Of a stretch of 64,000 nt of DNA, positions 9,392-18,173 are shown piece after piece (position 1 is the stretch's first letter; every line of letters starts with the position of its first letter). The notes beneath the pieces are model-generated. The model searched no databases and was not told where the DNA came from. It worked only from the letters and a program-made list of their open reading frames with translations. The translations under genes and the position numbers were made by a program. The DNA comes from Alexandriicola marinus (GTDB taxonomy: Bacteria; Pseudomonadota; Alphaproteobacteria; Rhodobacterales; Rhodobacteraceae): the NCBI RefSeq assembly GCF_004000435.1, contig NZ_RBVZ01000002.1, positions 922,501 to 986,500 of the forward strand. The letters are read 5' to 3'.

Positions 9392-10006
9392 TCAGGCATT
9401 TGCCCCCATCAGGGAAGAGACATGGCCTTCGCGGATCACGTCCGGATCATAGGCCTTTCGGCCAAATACCTTGCGGACGAGGGGTTCGAAATGCGCTAGC
9501 GGAAGGGTGTCGTAGTCGGGGTCAAAGCTTGACTGATCCCAGCGTTCGCAAAATGCAGCGCAGCTGTCGAAACAGGGATGATCGCGATAGCGGTCCCTGG
9601 CGTTGCGATCCCATCCGTAGTGATGGCCATAGTACAGCATCTGGAAGATGCCGTGATGCTCGACCACCCAGGCGACATCCCAGCGCACAAAGGGCCGGAT
9701 GACCTCGGCCGACATGCGATCGTGGTTCTGCGGGGCCAGCCCGTCGCCGATATCGTGAAGCAACGCACCGACGATCCAGTCGATATCGGCGCCGTCTCGC
9801 TCTGCCCGCGTGGCCGATTGCAGGCCGTGCTGAAGCCGGGAAATGCGATAGCCTTCAAGCGTCTCCTCGCCCGCGCGTTCCAGTTCCCTGAGGATCCTGT
9901 CCGCCGTCATGGCAACAAACGGTTTCTCAAGCTCGGCGAGAAGAAGGTACTCCTCACGCGTGCCGTACTTCATCGCTGTGAAATCGACGAGATCTTTCTT
10001 GGTCAT
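9392..10006 (-). CDS. HD-domain protein resembling PhnZ/TmpB-type di-iron oxygenases
   Basis: The 204-residue protein has an HD ligand set suited to two irons: His60 (RLQHGLQSATRA), His84-Asp85 (ALLHDIGD), His95 (PQNHDRMSAE), His117/118 (VEHHGIFQ) and a C-terminal Asp in CERWDQSSFDPDYDT. The sequence pattern resembles the phosphonate-cleaving mixed-valence oxygenases PhnZ and TmpB rather than nucleotide phosphohydrolases. PhnZ and TmpB oxidise 1-hydroxy-alkylphosphonates, releasing phosphate. No PhnY/TmpA hydroxylase, C-P lyase gene or phosphonate transporter is nearby, so the substrate is not established. An N-terminal Tyr14 and neighbouring acids could correspond to the substrate-responsive Tyr/Glu of PhnZ, but the spacing is not identical. 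Confidence 0.65.
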   Translation of the reverse strand: MTKKDLVDFTAMKYGTREEYLLLAELEKPFVAMTADRILRELERAGEETLEGYRISRLQHGLQSATRAERDGADIDWIVGALLHDIGDGLAPQNHDRMSAEVIRPFVRWDVAWVVEHHGIFQMLYYGHHYGWDRNARDRYRDHPCFDSCAAFCERWDQSSFDPDYDTLPLAHFEPLVRKVFGRKAYDPDVIREGHVSSLMGANA

Positions 10007-10189
10007 CGGGGAGTTCCGTTCCGAACAAGCGGGTTTGGGGAAGAAACGTAGGAAGATTGGAGGGCAAGATCAAACCCGGTTTCCCCCTAAAAAACCTTGG
10101 TTGGACGTGCCGATCATGCGTAAGTTGCAGCGGAGCCCGGATGCCGGGCCAGAAAACAAGAGTTCAAGATCATTAGTTGGAGAAGCCGA

Positions 10190-10531
10190 ATGGGCAAGAG
10201 GGACGATCTGATCGCGCAATATGCCGATGACCTGAAGAACAAGTGCGGCATGACACCGGACATGGACCTTCTGACGAAGGTGACCATCGGTTGCGGCCCG
10301 TCGATCTATGACGCCGATGCCTCGACTGTCGCTGGCAGCCAGCCAAGCGAACTCGAGACCGTGAAGAAGAATTTCCTGATGAAGAAGCTTGGCCTGAAGG
10401 ACGGACCCGAGCTGATGGACGCAATCGACAGCGTAATCGAGACCTATGGCAAATCCGAGCGCAACAAGTATCGCGCCGTCGTCTATTACATGCTGACGAA
10501 GCATTTCGGCAAGGAATCGGTCTACGGCTGA
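10190..10531 (+). CDS. DUF2853-family protein
   Basis: A 113-residue acidic/basic soluble protein with the features of DUF2853: start MGKRDDLIAQYADDLK, central GCGPSIYDADASTVAG and C-terminal YRAVVYYMLTKHFGKESVYG. It is common in marine bacteria as a single small helical protein of unknown role. The start is supported by its position and the conserved N-terminus. It is flanked by the leftward HD-type gene and converges on the DUF1761 gene. Confidence 0.85.
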   Translation: MGKRDDLIAQYADDLKNKCGMTPDMDLLTKVTIGCGPSIYDADASTVAGSQPSELETVKKNFLMKKLGLKDGPELMDAIDSVIETYGKSERNKYRAVVYYMLTKHFGKESVYG

Positions 10532-10669
10532 GAGTCCGTTCCGCAGGATTTGCCTTGAAATTTAAGGGTATACCTGTTGATCAGCGCGAGACTGGCGGCT
10601 TAGGTTGGTCATATGGCCAGGATGGCCAACCGATCGATCTTGACGTGCAGGGAGTGCACGGGTGAGTTG

Positions 10670-10708
10670 GGGAGGTTGGCCTGCGTGCCTGCCTCCCTTC
10701 TTTTCATT
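10670..10708 (+). terminator. Possible terminator after the DUF2853 gene
   Basis: GGGAGG (10670-10675) can pair with CCTCCC (10692-10697), followed by the T-rich run TTCTTTTCATTT. The stem is short and the loop long (16 nt), so this is a weak candidate. It sits between two convergent genes. Confidence 0.35.
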
Positions 10709-10721
10709 TAGGCTGCCCAGA

Positions 10722-11117
10722 TCAGAACAAGGTCAGGACTGCTCCGATGATCGCGCACCCGAACACGGAATAGCCGCCATCGATGATCGTCAGCCTGTAG
10801 GGTCGGCCCGCATAGGCATAGTTGATCATGACCCATGGGGTAATGAAAAACAGCCCGACGCCAAGGCCCGCGACCAGACCCTTGCCCACTGTGTCGATCC
10901 CCGAGAGGGCGAACATGTGCCGCATCATGCCTGCCACGATCACCATCGCGACCGCAGACAAGATGAACGGCGTCGCGTCGAATCCGCCTGCCGGCCTGCC
11001 ATGCTCGTCGCGCTCGATGCCGGCCGCATCCATCCATGGTTTTGACAAGAGCATGTACCAGACCGCGCCAAAGAGCCAGGCACCGGCGGCTGCCACAAGA
11101 ACGTTGATGAATTCCAT
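10722..11117 (-). CDS. DUF1761 integral membrane protein
   Basis: The 131-residue protein has four predicted membrane helices (about 3-22, 48-68, 80-98 and 110-130) and the DUF1761 start pattern (FINVLVAAAGAWLFGAVWYM followed by a KPWM motif). The ATG at 11117 follows a good ribosome site (GGGGAGGAG). The frame stays open upstream into the EVE gene, but the family signature begins here. It is the last gene of the leftward tsaD-gpsA-EVE-DUF1761 run. Function unknown. Confidence 0.8.
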   Translation of the reverse strand: MEFINVLVAAAGAWLFGAVWYMLLSKPWMDAAGIERDEHGRPAGGFDATPFILSAVAMVIVAGMMRHMFALSGIDTVGKGLVAGLGVGLFFITPWVMINYAYAGRPYRLTIIDGGYSVFGCAIIGAVLTLF

Positions 11118-11158
11118 TCTCTCCTCCCCGATTGTATCAACGCACCATGGCGCAGAAC

Positions 11159-11578
11159 TCAGGGAGCTGTCTCGCCCATTTCGCAGATGATCTGCCATTC
11201 CTCTTCGGTGACGGGCTGCACCGAGAGCCTTGAGTTGCGCACGAGAACCATGTCGGCCAGCCTTGGATCGGCCTTGATCTCGGCCATCGTCACGGGGCGA
11301 TTCATGGGCCGGACGGCCCGGATGTCCACACAATCCCAGCGCGGATCGTCGGTGGTGCTGTCGGGATGGCTTTCTTTGCAGACCTCTACGATTCCTACGA
11401 TCTCAAGCCCCGAACGGGAATGGTAGAAGAAGCCCTGATCCCCGATCTTCATCTCGCGCATGTTGTTGCGCGCCTGATAGTTGCGGATGCCGTCCCATTC
11501 CTCCCCGGCGTCGCCCCGCGCGACCTGATCGTCCCAACCCCAGACATCGGGTTCCGATTTGAAGAGCCAGTATGCCAT
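11159..11578 (-). CDS. EVE-domain protein (modified-nucleotide-binding, PUA-like)
   Basis: The 139-residue single-domain EVE protein begins MAYWLFKSEPDVWGWDDQV, the diagnostic start. It contains WDGIRNYQARNNMREMKIGD, the aromatic-cage region FFYHSRSGLEIVGIVEV and the C-terminal LSVQPVTEEEWQII. EVE domains bind modified bases such as hydroxymethyl- or methylcytosine; house-keeping single-domain copies like this one are widespread and of unclear role. I place the start at 11578 (GAGGG upstream) rather than 11602, which is only 3 nt past the gpsA stop. It is tightly linked to gpsA. Confidence 0.85.
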   Translation of the reverse strand: MAYWLFKSEPDVWGWDDQVARGDAGEEWDGIRNYQARNNMREMKIGDQGFFYHSRSGLEIVGIVEVCKESHPDSTTDDPRWDCVDIRAVRPMNRPVTMAEIKADPRLADMVLVRNSRLSVQPVTEEEWQIICEMGETAP

Positions 11579-11605
11579 GTCATGCCCTCGTGTTTCGGTC
11601 ATGTC

Positions 11606-12568
11606 CTACTCGGCGCGCAATGGCCGGGCAAGAAGTTGATCCATCGCCCGCGCGACCGTGATCCGCCCGTCGACCAACCCGTCAACGGCCGCCATCACCG
11701 GCAGGTCGATATTGATCTGGCGGGCCAGCTGCGCAATCGCACGGGCGGTGTGGCGCCCCTCGACGGTCGTGTTTTCATCTGGTGCCGTTCCGCTGCCGAT
11801 CGACATCCCGTATCGGTAATTGCGCGACAGATCAGAGGTGCAGGTCAGCGCCAGATCGCCGAGGCCCGACAGGCCGGTCAGGGTTTCCGGCTGCGCGCCA
11901 AGCCGCCCGGCAATGCGCTGCATCTCGGAAAAGCCGCGCGTCATCAGGGCCGCGCGCGCACTGTCGCCAAGGCCCGCGCCGATGCAGGCGCCGCAGGCGA
12001 TCGCAACCACGTTCTTGAGCGCGCCGCCAAGCTCTGCCCCCAGGGGATCCTCGCTGCGGTATAGCCGCAAGGTCGGTGTCGACAGAGCATCCTGGAGCCG
12101 AGCGCCGAGCGCCGGGTCCGCACAGGCGAGCGTCAGGGCCGTTGGCAGGCCCTTCGCGATATCGGCTGCAAAACTCGGACCCGTCAGTATCGAGGGGCTT
12201 TGCCCCCCGATCGCCGAAGAGATGACCCCCGTCGGACCGGTCAGAGTTCTGAGGTCGATGCCCTTGCAGCAGGCGACAAGGGCGGGGTGTTCGAGGCTGA
12301 TCCGATGATCATCAAGGAATTGCGCAAGGGCCTGAGCCGGCACACATAGCAGGACGATGGCAGCATCGCGCATGACATTCGGATCGGCGGTCAGGATCAG
12401 CCGCTCGGGGAGGACGCAGCCTTCGGGCCGGGGCAGGGTGCGCGATCGTTGTGCCGCCTTCATCGCCTGTTCGTCGCGGCCCAGAAGCGTCACGTCCGCT
12501 CCGCCATTGGCAAGTGCGATCGCCATCCCGGTTCCAAAGGCCCCGGCCCCGGCGACGACGATCCTCAT
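11606..12568 (-). CDS. gpsA: Glycerol-3-phosphate dehydrogenase [NAD(P)+]
   Basis: GpsA reduces dihydroxyacetone phosphate to sn-glycerol 3-phosphate for phospholipid synthesis. The 320-residue protein has an N-terminal Rossmann loop ([16 protein letters not shown]), the substrate/cofactor segment [12 protein letters not shown] near residue 100, and the catalytic-lysine region [16 protein letters not shown] near 190, followed by the helical C-terminal domain with [12 protein letters not shown]. Its ATG overlaps the tsaD stop (ATGA), so the two are translationally coupled. Confidence 0.96.
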   Translation of the reverse strand: MRIVVAGAGAFGTGMAIALANGGADVTLLGRDEQAMKAAQRSRTLPRPEGCVLPERLILTADPNVMRDAAIVLLCVPAQALAQFLDDHRISLEHPALVACCKGIDLRTLTGPTGVISSAIGGQSPSILTGPSFAADIAKGLPTALTLACADPALGARLQDALSTPTLRLYRSEDPLGAELGGALKNVVAIACGACIGAGLGDSARAALMTRGFSEMQRIAGRLGAQPETLTGLSGLGDLALTCTSDLSRNYRYGMSIGSGTAPDENTTVEGRHTARAIAQLARQINIDLPVMAAVDGLVDGRITVARAMDQLLARPLRAE

Positions 12569-13659
12569 GCCTTGGCTCCTTTGCGGCCCGATCCCAGCTG
12601 GGGTGCCGCGGTATCATCCAGCGGCCAGCGGGGCCGGGCCGACAATGCCATGTCGTCGAGCAAGCCCAGCCTGAACCTTTCGATCCCGGCATAGGCGATC
12701 ATGGCGCCGTTATCGGTGCAAAGCGCAAGAGGTGGGGCTACGAAGGCCACGCCTGCCTTGTCACAAAGCGCCTTCAGCCCCGCCCGGATTTCCATGTTCG
12801 CCGCCACGCCACCAGCAACTGCAAAGGCAGGTTCATCAGGCTGCAGATCGAGGTAAAGCGCGATGGCGCGGCGGGATTTCTCGGTCAGAACGTCGCAGAC
12901 GGCTGACTGGAACGACGCCGACAGATCTGCCTGATCCTGCCGGGTCAGCCCCCCTTGCTGAGCAACAAGGCCGTCGCGCGCCCGCAGCAACGCGGTTTTC
13001 AGCCCCGAGAACGACAAATCACAACCCGGCCTGTCCAACAGCGGCCGGGGCAGCGCGAACCTGTCAGGATCGCCCGCCTTAGCCGCCTGCTCGATCTCGG
13101 GGCCGCCGGGCTGGTTCAGGCCAAGCAGCCGGGCCGCCTTGTCGAATGCCTCGCCGGGCGCATCATCGATCGTGCCGCCGATCCGTCGATAATCCGTCGC
13201 GCCATTGACGATCAGGAACTGGCAATGACCGCCGGAGACAAGGAGCAACAGGTAAGGGAATTTCAGACCGTCGGTCAGCCGGGGCGTCAGTGCGTGGCCC
13301 GCAAGATGGTTCACACCGACAAACGGCAGGCCTGTTCCGGCAGACAGGCCCTTGGCGCACATCACCCCCGACAGGACCCCGCCGATCAGGCCCGGACCTG
13401 CCGTCACCGCGATACCATCGAGATCGGACAGTCCGACCCCCGCCTCGGCCAGTGCCTGTTCGACGCAGTGATCCAACCTCTCGGCATGGGCGCGGGCGGC
13501 GATTTCGGGGACGACACCCCCGAACCCGGCATGAAGCCGTGTCTGGCCCTGCACGACGCTGGACAGGATCGCCGGCCCATCGGACCCATCGCGGACGACC
13601 GCTGCCGCCGTGTCATCACAGCTCGATTCTATACCGAGGAATGTTAGTGTTTCGGGCAT
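12565..13659 (-). CDS. tsaD: tRNA t6A37 threonylcarbamoyltransferase TsaD
   Basis: TsaD transfers the threonylcarbamoyl group to A37 of ANN-decoding tRNAs. The 364-residue product begins [20 protein letters not shown], the conserved start of the ASKHA-fold enzyme. It has the metal-binding pair in VNHLAGHAL (His-x4-His) and later segments SGGHCQFL and [15 protein letters not shown] longer open frame continues upstream, but conservation begins at the ATG at 13659. It is divergent from hemD across 77 nt and is first in the operon with gpsA. Confidence 0.97.
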   Translation of the reverse strand: MPETLTFLGIESSCDDTAAAVVRDGSDGPAILSSVVQGQTRLHAGFGGVVPEIAARAHAERLDHCVEQALAEAGVGLSDLDGIAVTAGPGLIGGVLSGVMCAKGLSAGTGLPFVGVNHLAGHALTPRLTDGLKFPYLLLLVSGGHCQFLIVNGATDYRRIGGTIDDAPGEAFDKAARLLGLNQPGGPEIEQAAKAGDPDRFALPRPLLDRPGCDLSFSGLKTALLRARDGLVAQQGGLTRQDQADLSASFQSAVCDVLTEKSRRAIALYLDLQPDEPAFAVAGGVAANMEIRAGLKALCDKAGVAFVAPPLALCTDNGAMIAYAGIERFRLGLLDDMALSARPRWPLDDTAAPQLGSGRKGAKA

Positions 13660-13736
13660 GGGCGTTCCGGTTGCGCAGGGTTGCTTTGCAGGTAACACTC
13701 GGGTGCTTGCGGAACAATGGCGCGGAGACGGCATCC

Positions 13737-14462
13737 ATGGCGGACCCATCGCCTGTCCTGATCATCACGCGGCCCGGGGGTGCGGGCCAAAGGTTTGCGG
13801 ATCGCGTGCGCGACGCCTTTGGCGGACCGGTCGAGATAATCCTGTCGCCCCTGATGCGGATCGAGCCCTGCGCCACGGATCTGCCCGATGTCGCCCCGTC
13901 CGGTGTCATCCTGACATCCGCCAACGCCGTGCCGGCCGTCGCACGGCTGGGCATCCCGAAAGGGACAGTGGCCTGGTGCGTCGGAAGCCACACGGCGCGC
14001 GCCGCGCAAGACGCGGGTCTGGAAATTCGTGACGCGGGAGGTGATGCAGAGGCGCTGGTGGAGATGATTCTCGCCCATCGTCCAGCTGGCAGGCTTCTGC
14101 ACCTGAGGGGAGAAGTCAGCCGTGGGGATGTGGCCGATCGTCTCAGCGCGGGCGGAATCCCCTGTGATGAGCGGGTCGTTTATCGACAGATTGCCCAAGA
14201 CCTGAGCAACAGGGCCAAGGAGGCGTTATCTGGGGGCCGCCCTGTCGTAATACCGCTTTTTTCGCCAAGAACAGCCGATATTCTTTGTGAACAAGGCCCT
14301 TTCCGGGCTCCTGTCCATATCATCGCCATGAGCGGTGCCGTCGCTGCAAGGCTTGACCCTTTGGGTGTCTCGGGCCTTGCCATGGTAGACAGGCCGGATC
14401 TGGAAGCCATGTTGATGCAAACTGTCACGACGCTACGGAAGCTTTCGCCCGGGGCAGCTTGA
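13737..14462 (+). CDS. hemD: Uroporphyrinogen-III synthase
   Basis: HemD closes and inverts ring D of hydroxymethylbilane to make uroporphyrinogen III. The 241-residue protein shows the weakly conserved two-lobed HemD pattern: [17 protein letters not shown] at the start, [11 protein letters not shown] near residue 57, [15 protein letters not shown] near 118 and [13 protein letters not shown] near 173. Sequence conservation in this family is always low, but the position directly before mic60 and hemY is the standard alphaproteobacterial order. Start chosen at 13737 ([13 protein letters not shown]). Confidence 0.9.
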   Translation: MADPSPVLIITRPGGAGQRFADRVRDAFGGPVEIILSPLMRIEPCATDLPDVAPSGVILTSANAVPAVARLGIPKGTVAWCVGSHTARAAQDAGLEIRDAGGDAEALVEMILAHRPAGRLLHLRGEVSRGDVADRLSAGGIPCDERVVYRQIAQDLSNRAKEALSGGRPVVIPLFSPRTADILCEQGPFRAPVHIIAMSGAVAARLDPLGVSGLAMVDRPDLEAMLMQTVTTLRKLSPGAA

Positions 14463-14542
14463 GGGTCCTGTATCGACAGGATAGGCTCTAGCTGATGTCG
14501 TGGTTGGCGGCTCGTCAGAGCAAGGTCCTCAAGGGGGTAGAT

Positions 14543-15988
14543 GTGGCAAAGTCTGGGAAATCTCGCTCCAAAAAGGATGAAATACCCGAGTCGACCGAGA
14601 CGATCGACGACGCCGTGATTCTCCCGCAGGATGAAGAGCCGCCCCTGCCAGACGCATCTGATCGCGACACTGCGTTTTCCGAGGATGACCAAACCTCCGA
14701 GGAGCAAGTGGGTTCGGACGAAGGCCCTGATGCTCTTGGTGATGATGAAGAAGTCACCGACCCCGCCGAAGACGACCGGTCCGACGACACCGCCCATGAT
14801 GACATCGAAGAAGATCCCGACGCCGATGAAGACGTGGCCGAGGATGAATACGACGACGTCGGAAACGATGATCTGGACGAATACCAAGACGAATCCGTCA
14901 GTGAGACCGAAGAGACCGATTCCGATTATGTGGAGGATGACTTCGAGGCCCCGGCGCAGGAACCTGCCCCGACCCGCGAGGTTGTCGTTCAGAAGGTCGG
15001 CTTCATTCCGCTTCTGCTTGGTGGTGCGATCGCTGCCGGCCTCGGCTATGTTTTGGCCTTTTTCTATTACGGTCAGCCCGGCGCGGATTTCGAGGCGATG
15101 ATCGCGGCACAGACCGACCGCATCTCCGAGCTGGAGGCGCAGGTCGCCTCGCTTCCGACCGAGCAGCCAGATCTGTCTCCGATTGCGGCACGTATCGATG
15201 ATGCCCAGTCCACGCAGACCGCTCTGGCCGAACGGCTCGAGACCGTCTCGAGCGATGTTGCCGCGCAAATCTCTGCTTTCGACGAACGTCTGAACGCGCT
15301 CGAGCGTGCCCCGGCCGAGGATGGCACGCTAGCCGAAACGGCGATCGCCTCCTGGGAGCGTGAGCTTGATGCCTTGAGAGAGCAATTCGTTGCGCAAGAA
15401 GCGGAAATGGAGGCTCTCACCGCGCAGGCCCAGGCCGATCTCGAAGCTGCCCGCGCCGAGGCGCAGGAAGTCGAACAATCGGCAGCGCAGGCGGCGCAGG
15501 CCGCGATCAGCCGGGCCGCATTGTCTCGCGTGCAGGCCGCACTTGATTCGGGCAGCGCTTTCGACGCCGCTCTTGCCGACCTGCAGTCCGCCGGCACCGA
15601 GGTTCCCCCGGAACTTGCCGCTGTTGCCGCAGAGGGCGTGCCTGCCATTACCGCCCTGCGGGACACCTTTCCCGCAGCCGCGAGGTCCGCGCTTGCCGCT
15701 GCCCGGTCCGAGGGGCTGGCGGATGATGGTGCCAATCCCCTGACCGCATTTTTTCGCGAACAACTTGACGTTCGGTCAGTCGAGCCGCGTGAGGGCGACG
15801 ATCCCGATGCCATCCTGTCGCGGGCCGAAGCTGCGCTTGCCGACGACCGTCTGACCGATGCCCTCGCCGAAATAGAGGCTCTTCCCGAAGTCGCCCGTGC
15901 TGAAATGTCGGGCTGGATCGAACAGGCAACGGCGCGCGCCGCCGCGTTGGCTGCTGCCGAAACCATCGACCAGTCCCTGTCCAACTGA
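14543..15988 (+). CDS. Alphaproteobacterial mitofilin/Mic60-like inner-membrane protein
   Basis: The layout is that of bacterial Mic60 (COG4223): a very acidic N-terminal cytoplasmic region (about 1-135), one membrane helix (about 152-177, FIPLLLGGAIAAGLGYVLAF), a long periplasmic coiled coil (about 185-310) and a C-terminal mitofilin signature (ALDSGSAFDAALADLQ... and DDRLTDALAEIEALP). Mic60 shapes cristae in mitochondria and membrane invaginations in alphaproteobacteria, and lies beside heme genes in this group. I prefer a GTG start at 14543, 6 nt after a GGGGG ribosome site; an in-frame ATG at 14495 would add 16 residues. It is 80 nt after hemD and 11 nt before hemY. Confidence 0.88.
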   Translation: MAKSGKSRSKKDEIPESTETIDDAVILPQDEEPPLPDASDRDTAFSEDDQTSEEQVGSDEGPDALGDDEEVTDPAEDDRSDDTAHDDIEEDPDADEDVAEDEYDDVGNDDLDEYQDESVSETEETDSDYVEDDFEAPAQEPAPTREVVVQKVGFIPLLLGGAIAAGLGYVLAFFYYGQPGADFEAMIAAQTDRISELEAQVASLPTEQPDLSPIAARIDDAQSTQTALAERLETVSSDVAAQISAFDERLNALERAPAEDGTLAETAIASWERELDALREQFVAQEAEMEALTAQAQADLEAARAEAQEVEQSAAQAAQAAISRAALSRVQAALDSGSAFDAALADLQSAGTEVPPELAAVAAEGVPAITALRDTFPAAARSALAAARSEGLADDGANPLTAFFREQLDVRSVEPREGDDPDAILSRAEAALADDRLTDALAEIEALPEVARAEMSGWIEQATARAAALAAAETIDQSLSN

Positions 15989-15999
15989 AGGCTCCGAGT

Positions 16000-17469
16000 A
16001 TGCTGCTGTCCCTGATCAAGATCCTAGCGTTTGTGGCCGTTGTGACCGCTGCCACATTCGGTGCAGCGCGCCTGATGGAAGTTTCGGGTGGTGCGGAAAT
16101 AACCGTGGCCGGCGTCGAACTGACGCTCAGCCCGCTGGAGCTGACAATCGGGTTCATCGTTCTGATCGTCCTCGTCTGGCTTGTGCTCAAGCTGCTGGGA
16201 TTGTTGATTGCAACGCTGCGCTTCATCAACGGGGATGAAACGGCCATCTCGCGGTATTTCAACAGAAACCGCGAACGGAAGGGATTCGAGGCGCTGTCAC
16301 AGGGGATGATGGCGCTTGCGTCCGGGGAAGGTCATCTTGCGATGGCCAAGGCATCGCGGGCCGAGCGCTATCTTGACCGGCCCGATCTGACGAACCTGCT
16401 TACGGCTCAGGCGGCAGAACTTGCCGGGGATCGCAAGAAGGCCGAAGAAACCTACAAGAAGCTGCTTCAGGACGACCGGACCCGCTTTGTCGGTGTGCGC
16501 GGCATCATGAAACAGCGGCTCGCCGACGGCGATACGGAAACGGCGCTTCAATTGGCCAAGAAAGCCTTCGAACTCAAGCCCAAGCACGAAGAGACACAGG
16601 ATGTCCTGCTGCGCCTTCAGGCCGAGAGCCATGATTGGGCCGGCGCTCGCAAGACACTGGGCCAGAAGCTGAAATCCGGCCATTTGCCCCGAGACGTGCA
16701 CAAGCGGCGCGATGCGGTCCTTGCCCTGTCCGAGGCCAAGGACATTCTTGATGAGAATAAGACGATCGAAGCGCGCGAAGCGGCGATCGAGGCCAATCGC
16801 CTGTCGCCCGACCTGATCCCCGCCGCCGCAATGGCCGCCCGCGGTTATATCGAGGCGGGCAACCCGCGCTACGCCACCCGCGTGATCAAGAAAGCCTGGA
16901 GCGTCGAGCCCCATCCCGACCTTGCCTCTGCATTTGCCGAGATCGCCCCAGACGAAGGCCCGAAAGACCGGATCAAGCGGTTCTCGGTGCTGACGCGGAT
17001 GCATCCCGATCATCCCGAAACCAAGATGCTGCTGACCGAGCTGCACCTTGCCGCCGAGGATTTCCCCGCCGCCCGCCGCGCGCTGGGCAAACTGGCCGAG
17101 GAGGCGCCGACCGCGCGGTCGCTGACGCTGATGGCTGCGATCGAACGCGGCGAGGGTTCCGACGACGGTGTCGTTCGTGCCTGGCTGACCAAGGCCCTGA
17201 CGGCGCCAAGGGGGCCGCAATGGGTCTGCGACAATTGCCAGCATATCCACGCGAACTGGGATCCGGTCTGCGGGAATTGTCATGGCTTTGACACGCTCAG
17301 CTGGCGCACGCCTCCCAATGCCGAGGTCGCAATGCCCGGCGGCACAGAGATGCTTCCGCTGATCGTCGGCCCCAAGCCTGCCGAAGACGCCGGTGCCCTC
17401 GCCATCGTGACCGAGACGGCCGAGGTCGGGGAGGATACCGATGACAGCAAGAAAGAAGAGGCAAAATAG
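16000..17469 (+). CDS. hemY: HemY-family TPR membrane protein of heme biosynthesis
   Basis: This is the HemY_N/TPR protein encoded after hemD in proteobacteria, not protoporphyrinogen oxidase. The 489-residue product has two N-terminal membrane helices (about 3-25 and 48-70), then helical TPR-type repeats through about residue 400. Near residues 410-428 are paired cysteines (WVCDNCQ...PVCGNC) that look like a small zinc ribbon, as in alphaproteobacterial homologues. A disordered acidic/lysine-rich tail follows. It probably scaffolds late heme enzymes at the inner membrane; the exact role is not settled. Last gene before the tRNA boundary. Confidence 0.9.
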   Translation: MLLSLIKILAFVAVVTAATFGAARLMEVSGGAEITVAGVELTLSPLELTIGFIVLIVLVWLVLKLLGLLIATLRFINGDETAISRYFNRNRERKGFEALSQGMMALASGEGHLAMAKASRAERYLDRPDLTNLLTAQAAELAGDRKKAEETYKKLLQDDRTRFVGVRGIMKQRLADGDTETALQLAKKAFELKPKHEETQDVLLRLQAESHDWAGARKTLGQKLKSGHLPRDVHKRRDAVLALSEAKDILDENKTIEAREAAIEANRLSPDLIPAAAMAARGYIEAGNPRYATRVIKKAWSVEPHPDLASAFAEIAPDEGPKDRIKRFSVLTRMHPDHPETKMLLTELHLAAEDFPAARRALGKLAEEAPTARSLTLMAAIERGEGSDDGVVRAWLTKALTAPRGPQWVCDNCQHIHANWDPVCGNCHGFDTLSWRTPPNAEVAMPGGTEMLPLIVGPKPAEDAGALAIVTETAEVGEDTDDSKKEEAK

Positions 17470-17511
17470 GCCTTTTCCAGCCTGTTCCCCGGTGCTAAGG
17501 AGCGCGCCAAG

Positions 17512-17545
17512 GCCGCTGTAGCTCAGCTGGTAGAGCACGTCATTC
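17512..17545 (+). pseudogene. Duplicated 5' half of tRNA-Thr (remnant)
   Basis: Thirty-three of 34 bases match the first 34 bases of the intact tRNA-Thr at 17647 (acceptor strand, D arm and the 5' side of the anticodon arm, ending at ...GTCATTC). The one difference is G5 to C. After 17545 the sequence diverges completely: there is no matching anticodon stem partner, T arm or acceptor strand. It is a partial tRNA copy left by recombination or insertion, 135 bp upstream of the functional gene. Confidence 0.85.
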
Positions 17546-17646
17546 CTAGTTAGCGGGTCCGCTCGAAAACTACGTTTGAGACCAGTTTGTTGGGCGCGGC
17601 GCGTTGTAACTAGGAGGGCCATAGTAGGGCCGCGACAGAGAAGGAT

Positions 17647-17722
17647 GCCGGTGTAGCTCAGCTGGTAGAGCACGTCATTCGTAATGATGGGGTCGGGGGT
17701 TCGAGTCCCTTCACCGGCACCA
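17647..17722 (+). tRNA. tRNA-Thr (anticodon CGT)
   Basis: A 76-nt cloverleaf with encoded CCA. The acceptor stem GCCGGTG pairs with CACCGGC; the D arm is GCTC...GAGC; the anticodon loop TTCGTAA gives anticodon CGT (reads ACG, Thr); the T arm contains GGTTCGAGTCC; the discriminator is A. A 10-bp inverted repeat flanks the mature tRNA (leader 17637-17646, trailer 17722-17731) and would extend the acceptor stem in the precursor. Confidence 0.97.
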
Positions 17723-17895
17723 TCCTTCTCTCCGCCGACCAATCTACGCGCTGCCGATTAGGCCGCAGGTGGGATCTTCGACCTCACGAACTTGAAGACT
17801 GGGCGAAACGGCATTGCCAAGTTTTCATCCGGCCGAAAGCAGCCTGCCCCAAGCTCCTCAGGCGGTCCTCTCACGGGTATAGCTGGTTCACAGGC

Positions 17896-18132
17896 TGACG
17901 CATCGGTCCTTGCATGACGATAGGATTTGGCGGCGAGGTGATAGCGGCGTGGTTTGAAGACGGCGTTGATCTGGTCATGGGCGGCAAGGAAGCGTTGCGC
18001 CTGTCTTGGTGACTTGAACCGCGCCATGATTATTTCCCGCGGCCGTGTCGGTCTGTGGCGGCCCTTAATCGTGTAGTTGAGCCCCTCGTGGGCCCGGTGA
18101 TCGGCATCTGGTGCCTGATTTGTGATCGGCTT
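17896..18132 (-). mobile_element. Remnant of an IS6-family transposase (C-terminal part)
   Basis: On the minus strand the encoded segment NQAPDADHRAHEGLN... RHRPTRPREIIMARFKSP... RQAQRFLAAHDQINAVFKPR... SYRHARTDA matches the C-terminal third of IS6-type DDE transposases, including the region around the last catalytic Glu. The usual NRAENSHQP-like run reads NYTIKGRHRP here, so the catalytic Glu appears to be lost. The N-terminal helix-turn-helix and the DDE aspartates are absent. The frame is fused downstream of an RTX-like fragment and runs on to a stop at 17758 through unrelated sequence. It is a dead fragment, not a mobile IS copy; I could not define terminal inverted repeats. Confidence 0.75.
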
Positions 18133-18173
18133 GGGTGAGACCGAATTCGAACCGCTGGAAGCAACTTGGCAAT

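Noticed and set aside
10645-10658. TGCA-GGGAG-TGCA as a further BoxR site
   Set aside because: The spacer is 5, not 6, and the location between two core genes of unrelated function gives no support.
17512-17590. A second functional tRNA-Thr
   Set aside because: Only the first 34 nt match; the anticodon stem, T arm and 3' acceptor strand cannot form, so it is a remnant.
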